Below are positions 1-8,422 of a stretch of 64,000 nt of DNA, piece by piece. The position numbers and the translations under genes were made by a program. Position 1 is the stretch's first letter. Every line of letters begins with the position of its first letter. The notes beneath the pieces are model-generated. The model had not been told where the DNA came from. It searched no databases and saw only the letters and a list, made by a program, of their open reading frames with translations. This DNA comes from UMGS1322 sp900550765 (GTDB lineage: Bacteria; Bacillota; Clostridia; Christensenellales; QALW01), in the NCBI GenBank assembly GCA_958448705.1, contig CAUDEY010000006.1, positions 1 through 64,000 of the forward strand. Reading direction: 5' to 3'.

Positions 1-155
1 TCTGCTAAACAACCGAAAGACTTTCGCTTTCTCGGCTCCCTCTGATGAGGGAGCTGCCGAGCGTCAGCGAGGCTGAGGGAGAGAAAGGAGCATTGACACT
101 ACCCCTCAGTCACCTGCGGTGACAGCTCCCCTGACAAGGGGAGCCAGGAATGCAG
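1..155. repeat. Composite stem-loop intergenic repeat, copy 1
   Basis: This is non-coding DNA made of two GC-rich inverted-repeat modules. The first pairs GGCTCCCTC with GAGGGAGC (about 35-53) and is followed by a short GAGGCTGAGGGAG arm. The second is a CACCTGCGGTG / GCTCCCCTGACAAGGGGAGC block at about 110-147. Its reverse complement is closely matched at 42226-42412, and shorter relatives lie in other long spacers of this window. The edge of the element may lie outside the window. I see no coding capacity. Confidence 0.75.
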
Positions 156-659
156 GAAGGCTCGTTTGTTATGACATATTGCCACGAGATATCTTAACTT
201 TTGAATATGTTTGTTATTTTATAGAATCTGCCTTTTACCCAGCTGAAAATAAGATTTTTTAAAGCCCTTTGCGCACTATGGAAAGAGCTTCCCCGTTTGC
301 CTGCCGCGGCGCGGCCGTATATCAAACAGGCAAACGGTATTGTTCAGCCTTTTACCGGATAGCTTTTTTATAGGAATTGACCGAACATACCAAACAGAAG
401 GACCTGTATCCTCTTTGCACACGCAGTTTGTTCTCTCCCCCTTTTTAAAGGTACGTTTTGGCCGCCGTGCGATTGTATGAAGAAAACTCTTTTGTTTTTG
501 CAGTATTTTTGATATAATATTGGTAAGTTTGTATTTTTCACAGAGGCTCTGACCGGAAAAATCAGCGGCAATTCTCCGGCGGCCGCCGCATTAGGCGCCC
601 TGAGGACGCAGTTCTTTCCGCCGGCACGCCTCAATCTATAACGGAAAAGAAAAGAGGAA
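156..659. other. Intergenic region upstream of rbgA
   Basis: No gene is evident. A perfect 11-bp inverted repeat (CCGTTTGCCTG at 293-303 and its complement at 327-337, 23-nt loop) may be the end of an upstream transcript, but it lacks a clean T-tract. The promoter for the rbgA operon lies at about 491-518. Confidence 0.5.
491..518 (+). promoter_or_regulatory. Probable sigma-A promoter of the rbgA operon
   Basis: A perfect -10 TATAAT (513-518) is preceded by an extended TG (510-511). The upstream -35 candidate TTTGTT (491-496) is weak and 16 bp away. The leader to rbgA is about 130-140 nt and GC-rich. Confidence 0.5.
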
Positions 660-1514
660 ATGAAGCAAATGGAAACGCAGGAGCTTCGCAGCATTCAGTG
701 GTACCCGGGCCATATGGCAGCCGCCAAACGTATGATGGAAGAAAACCTGAAGCTGGTAGATCTGATTTTAGAGCTGCGCGACGCCCGCATCCCCCATGCC
801 AGTGCAAATCCGGATATCCGGAATTTTTCCAAGCCAAGGCTGATTCTCTTAAATAAGGCCGATATGGCCGACGCTGAAAAGACAACGCATTGGCTAACCT
901 ATTTTAAAGCGCAAAAGCAGCCTGCTCTGGCAATCACCGCCCGGCAGAAGCAGACGGAAATATTTGCTGTAATCGACCGGCTCTGCGCTGAAAAGATGGC
1001 ATATTTTCGGGCAAAAGGCGTAAAAAAAAGTCCGCGTATTTTAGTGGCGGGTATTCCCAACGCGGGAAAATCCACGCTGATCAACTCCCTTTGCGGCGCG
1101 GCAAGAGCAAAAACCGGGGACAAGCCCGGCGTAACCCGCGGCAAGCAGTGGATAAAAGCCCGTAATATCGAGCTTTTAGATACTCCTGGTCTGCTTTGGC
1201 CCCGGTTTGACGATCAGCAGTGCGCCCGGTATCTGGCGTTTACCGGCGCGGTTAATGACGAAGTCATGGATTTGGGAGAGCTGGCGCTGAACCTGATCGA
1301 AACACTGCGCGGCAAGTATCCGCAGGCGCTGCCACTTCGATATGGGATCGTTTCCGGCGCGCGGGCAATTGACGATTTTGAAGCGATCTGCCGCAGGCGC
1401 GGTTTTTTGTGCAAGGACGGCGAAGTAAATTATGACCGCGGCGCGCGCGTAATATTAGATGAATTCCGCGGCGGAAAATTGGGCCGTATAACGCTGGAGG
1501 AACCCAATGGCTGA
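660..1514 (+). CDS. rbgA: Ribosome biogenesis GTPase RbgA (YlqF)
   Basis: RbgA is a circularly permuted GTPase needed for late 50S subunit assembly in Firmicutes. The permuted motif order is visible: G4 NKAD at residues 65-68, then G1 GIPNAGKS at 131-138, then G3 DTPG at 174-177, followed by a C-terminal helical region. The length of 284 aa is usual for the family. The second ATG at 669 is better spaced (about 10 nt) from the AGAGGA ribosome binding site than the ATG at 660, so the real protein may be three residues shorter. It overlaps rnhB by 8 nt, and the rbgA-rnhB-yraN order is common in Firmicutes. Identification is firm; only the start is uncertain. Confidence 0.95.
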   Translation: MKQMETQELRSIQWYPGHMAAAKRMMEENLKLVDLILELRDARIPHASANPDIRNFSKPRLILLNKADMADAEKTTHWLTYFKAQKQPALAITARQKQTEIFAVIDRLCAEKMAYFRAKGVKKSPRILVAGIPNAGKSTLINSLCGAARAKTGDKPGVTRGKQWIKARNIELLDTPGLLWPRFDDQQCARYLAFTGAVNDEVMDLGELALNLIETLRGKYPQALPLRYGIVSGARAIDDFEAICRRRGFLCKDGEVNYDRGARVILDEFRGGKLGRITLEEPNG

Positions 1515-2106
1515 ACTGTGGTCTATAGAGGCGGCCTTAAAGGCCGAAGGAGCCGGCCGCATTGCCGGAATCGACGAGGCGGGCCGCGGCCCTCTGGCCG
1601 GCCCGGTGGCTGCCGCATGCGTAATTTTGAACGAAAGTCATATTCCGGAGGGCATCAATGATTCCAAAAAGCTTTCGCCCAAAAAGCGGGAAAAACTCTT
1701 TGAAGAAATTATGGCCTCGGCGATTGTCTCCTGTGCATTGGTGGATGAAAAGACGATTGATCGCATCAATATTTTAGAGGCTACCAAGCTGGCCATGCGC
1801 CGTGCAGCCGCGGAAATGCCTGAAAAACCGGATTTTATTTTAATCGATGGAAATTTTATAATCGGCGCCTGTGAGAGAGAGCAGGCTGTGATCGGAGGCG
1901 ACGCCAAAAGCGCCTCGATCGCTGCGGCCTCGATTATCGCCAAGGTAACGCGGGATCGGCTGATGCTGCGCCTGGATGAGGAATATCCGATGTACGGCTT
2001 TGCAAAGCACAAGGGCTACGGCACACGGGAGCACCTTGAAAATTTATTAAAATATGGCCCCTGCCCCTACCACCGCCGCAGCTTTTTGAAAAAGCTCTAT
2101 GAATAA
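1507..2106 (+). CDS. rnhB: Ribonuclease HII
   Basis: RNase HII cleaves the RNA strand of RNA-DNA hybrids and starts removal of misincorporated ribonucleotides. The N-terminal catalytic signature DEAGRGPLAGPV begins at D23-E24, and the later FILIDGN segment carries a further acidic metal ligand. The KVTRDRLM and GYGTREH segments are typical of the C-terminal half. At 199 aa it is full length without the N-terminal extension some homologues carry. It overlaps rbgA by 8 nt and yraN by 8 nt, which indicates translational coupling. Confidence 0.96.
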   Translation: MAELWSIEAALKAEGAGRIAGIDEAGRGPLAGPVAAACVILNESHIPEGINDSKKLSPKKREKLFEEIMASAIVSCALVDEKTIDRINILEATKLAMRRAAAEMPEKPDFILIDGNFIIGACEREQAVIGGDAKSASIAAASIIAKVTRDRLMLRLDEEYPMYGFAKHKGYGTREHLENLLKYGPCPYHRRSFLKKLYE

Positions 2107-2452
2107 TAAGGAAAAAGGCGCGCTGGGCGAGCAAGCGGCCTGCGCGTATTTAAAAAAACAGGGCTATAAAATTTTAGAGACCAATTATCATGCCTCCCGG
2201 CTGGCGGAAGTGGATATTATCGCCAAAGAAAAGAAAACGCTGGTATTTATTGAGGTAAAGTTGCGCACAGGCATGGAGTTCGGCCGAGGCCGCGAGGCCG
2301 TTACGCCTAAAAAGCAAAATTCCCTGCGCACAGCAGCACTGCACTACCTTGCCTGTGAAAACATAGGGGATGTCCCCTGCCGATTTGACGTAATCGAGCT
2401 GTCGCTGTTTGGGCAAACAGCCGATATTGAACATATTAAAAATGCATTTTAA
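2099..2452 (+). CDS. yraN: YraN family (UPF0102) nuclease-fold protein
   Basis: This small protein (117 aa) has a restriction-endonuclease-like fold. The signature is EVDIIAKEKKTLVFIEVKLR, which carries the D-(x)n-ExK arrangement of PD-(D/E)XK enzymes. Its biochemical role is unsettled in the family, and nuclease activity is an inference from the fold. Its start lies inside the last codons of rnhB. In many Firmicutes yraN is followed by the YifB/ComM-type gene, but here two surface-glycan genes lie between them. Confidence 0.9.
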   Translation: MNNKEKGALGEQAACAYLKKQGYKILETNYHASRLAEVDIIAKEKKTLVFIEVKLRTGMEFGRGREAVTPKKQNSLRTAALHYLACENIGDVPCRFDVIELSLFGQTADIEHIKNAF

Positions 2453-2464
2453 AGGACGGATCGC

Positions 2465-5400
2465 ATGAAAAAACGTATTTTTGCACTTGTTTTGGTGCTG
2501 CTGCTGTTCTGCGGCTGCGCAAAAGATCAGCCCCAGCAGGAGCTGAACCAAAATTTATTGCAGAATCCGGGCTTTGAAAGTGAGACCGGTACCGATATCA
2601 CCGGCTGGCAGCTGGACCGGTACGACTCCTCAGAGCCAGTGGAAAATTACCGCGTGATTGCGGCGGCGGATGCCCCGCAGGGGGAAAACGCGCTGGCTAT
2701 TACCAGTACCTCCTATAACGATGTGCGTCTGATGCAGACGGTTACGGTCATACCCTCCTCTTACTACTGCCTTTCTGCCATGGTAAAGACCGGAGAAATT
2801 ACGCCGCGCAATGCAGAATCCGGGGCAAATATCTCCCTGCTGCAATCCTATTTTACCAGTTCGTATCTGCAAAGCGATACGGATTGGACAAAGGTCACCG
2901 TATACGGCTATGCCGGTGAGGATCTGCGCGAAGTGACCGTTTGCCTGCGCCTGGGCTTTTACAGCGCCGACTGCAAGGGCGAAGCGTTCTTTGATGACGT
3001 TTCTTTTTCCCGCATTGAAAAAGACCAAATTCCTGAAGGCGCTGCGGTACTTTCGATGGAAAGTTTTTCCTTTGATTCGGCAAAAGAAGAGGAAGGCGGA
3101 CAGACTCCCGAAGGCATCGGCGGCAAAGCAGCCCTGCGGGGAATTTTGTACTTTGCGGTTTTGGGCGTGCTTGCTGTATTCCTTTTAAAAAAACAGCGGG
3201 CAGAAAAGCTTCCTGCCTGGGCGTTTGCAGCGCTCTTGGGCGCGGCGCTTCTCATAAGGCTGATCTCCTCCCTTTGCTATTACGGCTTTACAGTGGACGT
3301 CAACTGCTTTGCAGCCTGGGGTTCCAAGATGGCCTCTGCCGGACCGGCAGGCTTTTATGCCGAAGGCTACTTCTGTGATTATCCTCCCCTGTACATGTTT
3401 GTTCTGGGGCTTCTCTCCATGCTGGGTTCGGCATTGAATCTTTCCCTGAACCAGGGCGCGGGCGTGCTTTTGTTAAAGCTTCCGGCCATGCTGTGTGATA
3501 TTCTTTCCGCGCTGGTGCTCTATAAAATCATAAAAAAACATGCAGGCCGCGGTATTGCCGTTGTTTCGGCGCTTTTATACGCGTTTAATCCGGCGGCTGT
3601 TTTAAACAGCGCCCTGTGGGGACAGGTAGATTCCGTTTTAGTGCTTTTGATGCTGCTGGCCTTTTATTTGGTGGAACAGGATCGCTTTGGCTGGGGCGTG
3701 CTGGTCTTTTTTGCCGGGCTTTTGGCCAAACCCCAGGCGGTTCTCTTCGGGCCGGTCATGCTGTTTGCGGCCGTTCGGGAGATTTTTACGCTCATTCGGG
3801 CATTCCGGGCCGGTTCTCGGCGCGAGGGCCTGCGCCGGCTGCTTTGGGGGCTGGGCTCAGTGCTGCTGTGCGCGCTGATATTCCTGCTGCTTTCCCTTTG
3901 GATGCAGAATGGCCAAAGCCCGGGATGGCTGTGGAATAAATACATGGAAACGATCGGCTCCTACAACTATGCCACGCTCAATTCTTTTGGTTTTATGGGC
4001 CTCATCGGCGGCCAGTGGGCGCCGGCAGAAAATACCAGCGTGCTGGGAATATCCTATTCTCTGTTAGGCACGCTGCTGCTGGCAGCGGTGCTCCTCTATA
4101 CGCTGGGACTGTTCGTCTATCGTCTGGCAAAGGACAGAGAAGCGTTTTCTCCCAGCTATTTCTGGCTGTTTGCCGCGCTGATTGTAACCGGCGCGGTCAC
4201 CTTCAGCACCCGTACCCATGAGCGGTATATGTTCCCTGCAGCAGCGTTTTTACTGGCGGCTTTTGCCTATTTTAAGGATTTCCGCCTGCTGGCGCTCAGC
4301 GGAGGCTTTGCTCTTTGCAATTTTATCAATACCGCCAGCGTGCTGTACATCTATGAAGAATTAGGCGTCTATATGGACGCGGATAGCCCGCTGATGATTA
4401 TCGGCTCGCTTTTAACCGTTGTGCTGTTCCTGGCCCTGGCCATCGTGGTAGCGGATTTGACCAAGAACGGCATAAAACAAAGAAAGGAAATCTCTGCTGT
4501 AATGAATCAACCTGTTTTGCCGCAAAAAGAGAGCCGCCTGCAGAATCTGCTGCAGCGCAGAGGCTCCCGCCTGCCGAAAGTAAAGCCTCGGGATATACTT
4601 CTTTGCGGCGTGATCACCGTGCTGTATGCACTTTTGGCATTTACGAATTTGGGAAATACAGATTCACCGCAAACCTATTGGTATCCTTCCAATCAAACTT
4701 ATTACGCCGTAGCGGATTTAGGGCAGGAGCAGCCGGTGGATGAAATTTGGTTTAATGCCGCTGCCGCCTCCGGTTCTTTTACTCTTTCGTATTCCTCCGA
4801 CGGCCGGCAATATACTTCGTTGACCACCGTACGCCTGCGCCCAGGCGATGTAAATATCTGGAGTTCTGCCCTGCAGCAGGAATTTTCTGCCCGGTATATC
4901 AAAATAGAAACAACCTCTGCCGGCACCAGCTTAAACGAACTGGCCATCGTGAACGACGGCACGCTGCTTCCGGTAGAAGAAACCTCGCGCTGGACCTCCC
5001 CCGTGGACGAACAGACGGCCGATCCTGCAAATCTGTTTGACTGCCCCGAAAGCTTTTCCGAAGAGCTGCTGCATGCTGCGCCGGAAACGGCTTGGACCTC
5101 CGGAAGTACATACACCCTTACCCTGAAAGAGCCGGCGAATATCAGCGATATCTATGGTTTTGTTATGCAGGGGGATCCGTATACCTCAGTAAAATTCCAA
5201 GTATATAATGAAGAAACCCTGGAATGGGTTGACTGCGCAGAACTGCTTGCCCCGGGAAATACATATCTTTGGACAAGAGCGAATATGCTTTTGTATGATG
5301 AAGAGCTGAAGACTACGCAGGTGCGCATTACCGGCGAATTTGGGCAGATGGCCTTAGGCGAACTGATGCTGCTGGATGAAACCGGACAAAGGCTGGCTAT

Positions 5401-7315
5401 CGCTGGCATTCAGGATGAAGCCGGCAATCTCTGCACACAGGACGACACGGTGTATGCTTGCTTTGACGAGCCGGAATCTGCAGCGGCCTATCAAAAAGCA
5501 CTGGAGCTTTTTTCACGGACCGCTCCCTGGACGGTTACAACCTGCGCAGACTTTGTGGTGGCGGATTTCGGCCGTACGGTTGCAATCGACCGCGGTTATT
5601 TCTACACCAGCGTGTGCTCGGGCAGCTTTTCTGTATACTATTCCTATGACGGCGTGCTGTGGTCTGAGCCGGAGCAGCACAAGGTGGAGGCCGGGCAGCT
5701 GTATTACTGGCACGGCCTGCCCTCCGACGGCAACACGTACCGCTCCCTGCAGGCGCGGTTTGTGGCCGTAGTAGCGGATACCCCGTATCTTCGCTTTTTA
5801 GAGATGGGCTTTTTTGAAACCAGCAGCGATGAAACCGTGATTCCCATAGCGGAGGTCCGCTGCGGCAGGGAGGGGGAAGACTGCGGCTGCAATCTATTTG
5901 ACGAGCAGAGCCTCGTTCCTACGCGCCCTTCGTACATGAACAGCATGTACTTTGATGAGATCTATCATGCCCGTACCGCCTATGAAAGCGCCAACGGCCT
6001 GTCTATTTACGAGTGGACGCACCCGCCTCTGGGCAAGGATATGATGGCCTGGTGCGTATCCCTGATGGGCATGACGCCCTTTGCCTGGCGCTTTGCCGGA
6101 ACCCTGGCGGGCGTACTGATGCTGCCGGCCATGTACTTTTTAGGCCTTTTGCTGTTTAAAAAGCGCACCTGGGCCACGATGCTCTGCGCCTTGATGGCGC
6201 TGGACGGCATGCACTTTGTGCAGACCCGCATCGCCACCATTGATTCCTTCGGCGTGCTGTTTATTATCCTGATGTTTCTATTTATGTATTGGTACTACAG
6301 CATCAGTTTTTACGATAAGCCCCTTTGGAAAACCTTTATTCCCCTGGGGCTGTGCGGCCTCAGCTTCGGCCTTGGGGCAGCCAGCAAGTGGATCGGCCTT
6401 TACGCCGGAGCAGGGCTTGCCGTACTGTTCTTTATTACCCTCGGCCGGCGCTACAGCGAATACCGAACAGCCAAAGAAGTACTTAAAACGCAGCAAAATC
6501 CGCCGCAGAAAGAATATTTGCAGCATATCGTCGACCGCTTTACCCTCAATACCTGCTATACGCTGCTGTTTTGTATTCTGGTATTTATCATAATTCCGGC
6601 CGTTATCTACTGCGCTTCCTATTATCCGTACTGGAACGCGGCCGGCGAATCCCGCCCGTGGTATCAGATCATTTTAGATAACCAGAGCGCGATGTTCAAT
6701 TATCATTCCAAGCTGACGGCTACCCACGCATTCCAGTCCGACTGGTATACCTGGCCGGTGATCTACCGTCCGATGTTCTTCTATATGGGGCGTGAGCTTC
6801 CTGCAGGGCAAATGGAGTGCATTTCCTCCTTCGGCAATCCGGCTATTTGGTATATGGGTCTTGTATGCACGCTGATCAGCATCGGCCTGTTTGTAAAAAA
6901 GGCCGTGTACAGAACACCGCTGATTTCTTCCGCGGCGGAAGATTCCAAATTTTTAAAGCTGTTTGCCGCCGGAGATGAAACCTTCCCCGACCGAAGCGAG
7001 CGCGACCGGCGCCTGCTGCTGTTCTGCCTGCTGGGGCTGGCGTGCAATCTGCTGCCTTGGGTAGGCATCAGCCGGTGTATTTTCATTTATCACTATTTTG
7101 CCTCGGTACCGTTTATTATGATCTTTACGGTGTACATTTTCCGCAATATCTGCCGGTACAACAAAAAGACAGGGGCGGCGCTGGTTATCGCGTTCCTGAT
7201 ACTGGCCGCAATCTTGTTTGCAATGTTCTTGCCGATATGGTCCGGGGCAGAGGTTTCAAAGGATTATGTCAACACTTACTTAAAATGGTTCCCCTCCTGG
7301 GTGTTCGGAAGCTAA
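2465..7315 (+). CDS. Giant two-headed GT-C glycosyltransferase with carbohydrate-binding/discoidin-like domains
   Basis: This 1616-aa membrane protein joins two polytopic glycosyltransferase modules. Residues 1-18 form a signal/lipoprotein-like N-terminus (LFCGCAKD). Residues about 28-190 look like a CBM4/9-type jelly roll (NLLQNPGFE start). From about 225 to 680 there is a multi-helix GT-C module with loops TVDVNCFAAWG, DYPPLYM and WGQVDS. Then come a short loop, one helix at about 705-725 and two or three discoidin (F5/8C)-like extracellular domains (about 735-1150). From about 1155 there is a GT39/PMT-type module with the acidic pair D1164-E1165, THPPLGK, LDGMHFVQTRIATID and SKWIGLY. Family knowledge: such enzymes use polyprenyl-phosphate sugars and transfer outside the membrane. 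The acceptor is unknown. The ribosome binding site AAAGGA is about 8 nt upstream. The following gene starts 11 nt after the stop. Confidence 0.85.
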   Translation: MKKRIFALVLVLLLFCGCAKDQPQQELNQNLLQNPGFESETGTDITGWQLDRYDSSEPVENYRVIAAADAPQGENALAITSTSYNDVRLMQTVTVIPSSYYCLSAMVKTGEITPRNAESGANISLLQSYFTSSYLQSDTDWTKVTVYGYAGEDLREVTVCLRLGFYSADCKGEAFFDDVSFSRIEKDQIPEGAAVLSMESFSFDSAKEEEGGQTPEGIGGKAALRGILYFAVLGVLAVFLLKKQRAEKLPAWAFAALLGAALLIRLISSLCYYGFTVDVNCFAAWGSKMASAGPAGFYAEGYFCDYPPLYMFVLGLLSMLGSALNLSLNQGAGVLLLKLPAMLCDILSALVLYKIIKKHAGRGIAVVSALLYAFNPAAVLNSALWGQVDSVLVLLMLLAFYLVEQDRFGWGVLVFFAGLLAKPQAVLFGPVMLFAAVREIFTLIRAFRAGSRREGLRRLLWGLGSVLLCALIFLLLSLWMQNGQSPGWLWNKYMETIGSYNYATLNSFGFMGLIGGQWAPAENTSVLGISYSLLGTLLLAAVLLYTLGLFVYRLAKDREAFSPSYFWLFAALIVTGAVTFSTRTHERYMFPAAAFLLAAFAYFKDFRLLALSGGFALCNFINTASVLYIYEELGVYMDADSPLMIIGSLLTVVLFLALAIVVADLTKNGIKQRKEISAVMNQPVLPQKESRLQNLLQRRGSRLPKVKPRDILLCGVITVLYALLAFTNLGNTDSPQTYWYPSNQTYYAVADLGQEQPVDEIWFNAAAASGSFTLSYSSDGRQYTSLTTVRLRPGDVNIWSSALQQEFSARYIKIETTSAGTSLNELAIVNDGTLLPVEETSRWTSPVDEQTADPANLFDCPESFSEELLHAAPETAWTSGSTYTLTLKEPANISDIYGFVMQGDPYTSVKFQVYNEETLEWVDCAELLAPGNTYLWTRANMLLYDEELKTTQVRITGEFGQMALGELMLLDETGQRLAIAGIQDEAGNLCTQDDTVYACFDEPESAAAYQKALELFSRTAPWTVTTCADFVVADFGRTVAIDRGYFYTSVCSGSFSVYYSYDGVLWSEPEQHKVEAGQLYYWHGLPSDGNTYRSLQARFVAVVADTPYLRFLEMGFFETSSDETVIPIAEVRCGREGEDCGCNLFDEQSLVPTRPSYMNSMYFDEIYHARTAYESANGLSIYEWTHPPLGKDMMAWCVSLMGMTPFAWRFAGTLAGVLMLPAMYFLGLLLFKKRTWATMLCALMALDGMHFVQTRIATIDSFGVLFIILMFLFMYWYYSISFYDKPLWKTFIPLGLCGLSFGLGAASKWIGLYAGAGLAVLFFITLGRRYSEYRTAKEVLKTQQNPPQKEYLQHIVDRFTLNTCYTLLFCILVFIIIPAVIYCASYYPYWNAAGESRPWYQIILDNQSAMFNYHSKLTATHAFQSDWYTWPVIYRPMFFYMGRELPAGQMECISSFGNPAIWYMGLVCTLISIGLFVKKAVYRTPLISSAAEDSKFLKLFAAGDETFPDRSERDRRLLLFCLLGLACNLLPWVGISRCIFIYHYFASVPFIMIFTVYIFRNICRYNKKTGAALVIAFLILAAILFAMFLPIWSGAEVSKDYVNTYLKWFPSWVFGS

Positions 7316-7326
7316 GGATTGAAACG

Positions 7327-8400
7327 ATGCGTTATAAAAGTTATAAACGGTTAAAGCGCGCCGCTAAAGCGCTTACAGCCTGTTCTGTTGTATTTTTGCT
7401 GCTCTTTTCGCTCTATGCCTCGGTGGTATGGTTCAATGTGCCGTATCTTTCCACCCTGCGGGATATCTGGATCGAAACCGCCATGACCACCAATGACCAT
7501 CAGTGGCTGGCTACCGGACTTTTCCCCGAGTGGCTGATTGAGGACGTGATGAGCCGCCAGGTACGCACCGACGATGTTCTGGGCGGACTGACCCTGCCGG
7601 AAAAGGATCCGGATTCCTCTGAAGCATTTGCAGAGCAAAAGGATATTTTAGGGCAGAAACAACTTACCGTGGGCGGCAAAGATGCCGTAGGCAACAAGGT
7701 GCTGGTCAATGATATTGAACAGGGAATCGTCATTTCCCAAATCAAAGGCAGTACGTTTGTGGGGCAGCTGGTAATGATTGATGACCCCTCCCGTGTTTTT
7801 GTGGCCGCCACCAACCGCAAGGGCGTTTGGGGACAGTGCGTAGGAGAGCTGATGGAAGAGCACAACGCCGTAATCGGCATTAACGGCAGCGGCTTTGAGG
7901 ATATCGACGGTCACGGCAAGGGCGGCGTGATCAACGGACTTTGCTACTCCATGGGAGAGCCCTGGGGCACCAATAACGGTTGGCCCGCTATTGTGTTTGA
8001 TGAAAACGACCGCCTGATTGTAGGAAAAATCGACGATTGGGAGGCCTATCATGTGCGCGACGGCGTCCAGTTTGGACCGGTACTCATCTGTGACGGCGAA
8101 CAATTGATAAAAAAATCCGCCGGATACGGTATGCAGCCGCGCACAATCGTTGCCCAGCGGGCTGACGGTGTCGTGTTCTTTATGATTGTGGACGGCCGGC
8201 AGGTAGGCTATTCCATCGGTGCTACAATGGGCGAGTGTGCTGATATTTTAATGGCTTACGGCGCAGTGAACGCCGCCGCCTGCGACGGCGGTTCCTCCAG
8301 CGTACTGGCCTATAACGGCAAGGTCATCAATATTCCCTCCACGCCAATGAAAGATACCGGACGGTATCTGCCCAATGCGTTTTTGGTAAGAAAAAAATAA
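7327..8400 (+). CDS. Phosphodiester glycosidase (NAGPA) family membrane-anchored protein
   Basis: Residues about 12-36 form a signal anchor (ACSVVFLLLFSLYASVVW). The rest is an extracellular domain resembling the NAGPA/DUF2233 family, which removes N-acetylglucosamine or related sugars from phosphodiester linkages in some members and is often annotated with exopolysaccharide biosynthesis. Motifs are INGSGFEDIDGHGKGG, PRTIVAQ, the GECADILMAYGAVNAAACDGGSSS core and a C-terminal RYLPNAFLV strand. I chose the ATG at 7327 (357 aa): it follows AAGGATTGAAACG right after the glycosyltransferase stop. A longer frame reaching back to 7042 would overlap that gene by 274 nt and is unlikely. Pairing with the GT-C fusion suggests a shared glycan substrate; this is inference. 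Confidence 0.82.
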   Translation: MRYKSYKRLKRAAKALTACSVVFLLLFSLYASVVWFNVPYLSTLRDIWIETAMTTNDHQWLATGLFPEWLIEDVMSRQVRTDDVLGGLTLPEKDPDSSEAFAEQKDILGQKQLTVGGKDAVGNKVLVNDIEQGIVISQIKGSTFVGQLVMIDDPSRVFVAATNRKGVWGQCVGELMEEHNAVIGINGSGFEDIDGHGKGGVINGLCYSMGEPWGTNNGWPAIVFDENDRLIVGKIDDWEAYHVRDGVQFGPVLICDGEQLIKKSAGYGMQPRTIVAQRADGVVFFMIVDGRQVGYSIGATMGECADILMAYGAVNAAACDGGSSSVLAYNGKVINIPSTPMKDTGRYLPNAFLVRKK

Positions 8401-8422
8401 GTTTTGTGGAAAGGCAAGCGCA

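Noticed and set aside
7042..7326. Longer N-terminus for the phosphodiester-glycosidase-like protein
   Set aside because: It would overlap the GT-C gene by 274 nt, has no ribosome binding site and would place the signal anchor far from the N-terminus.
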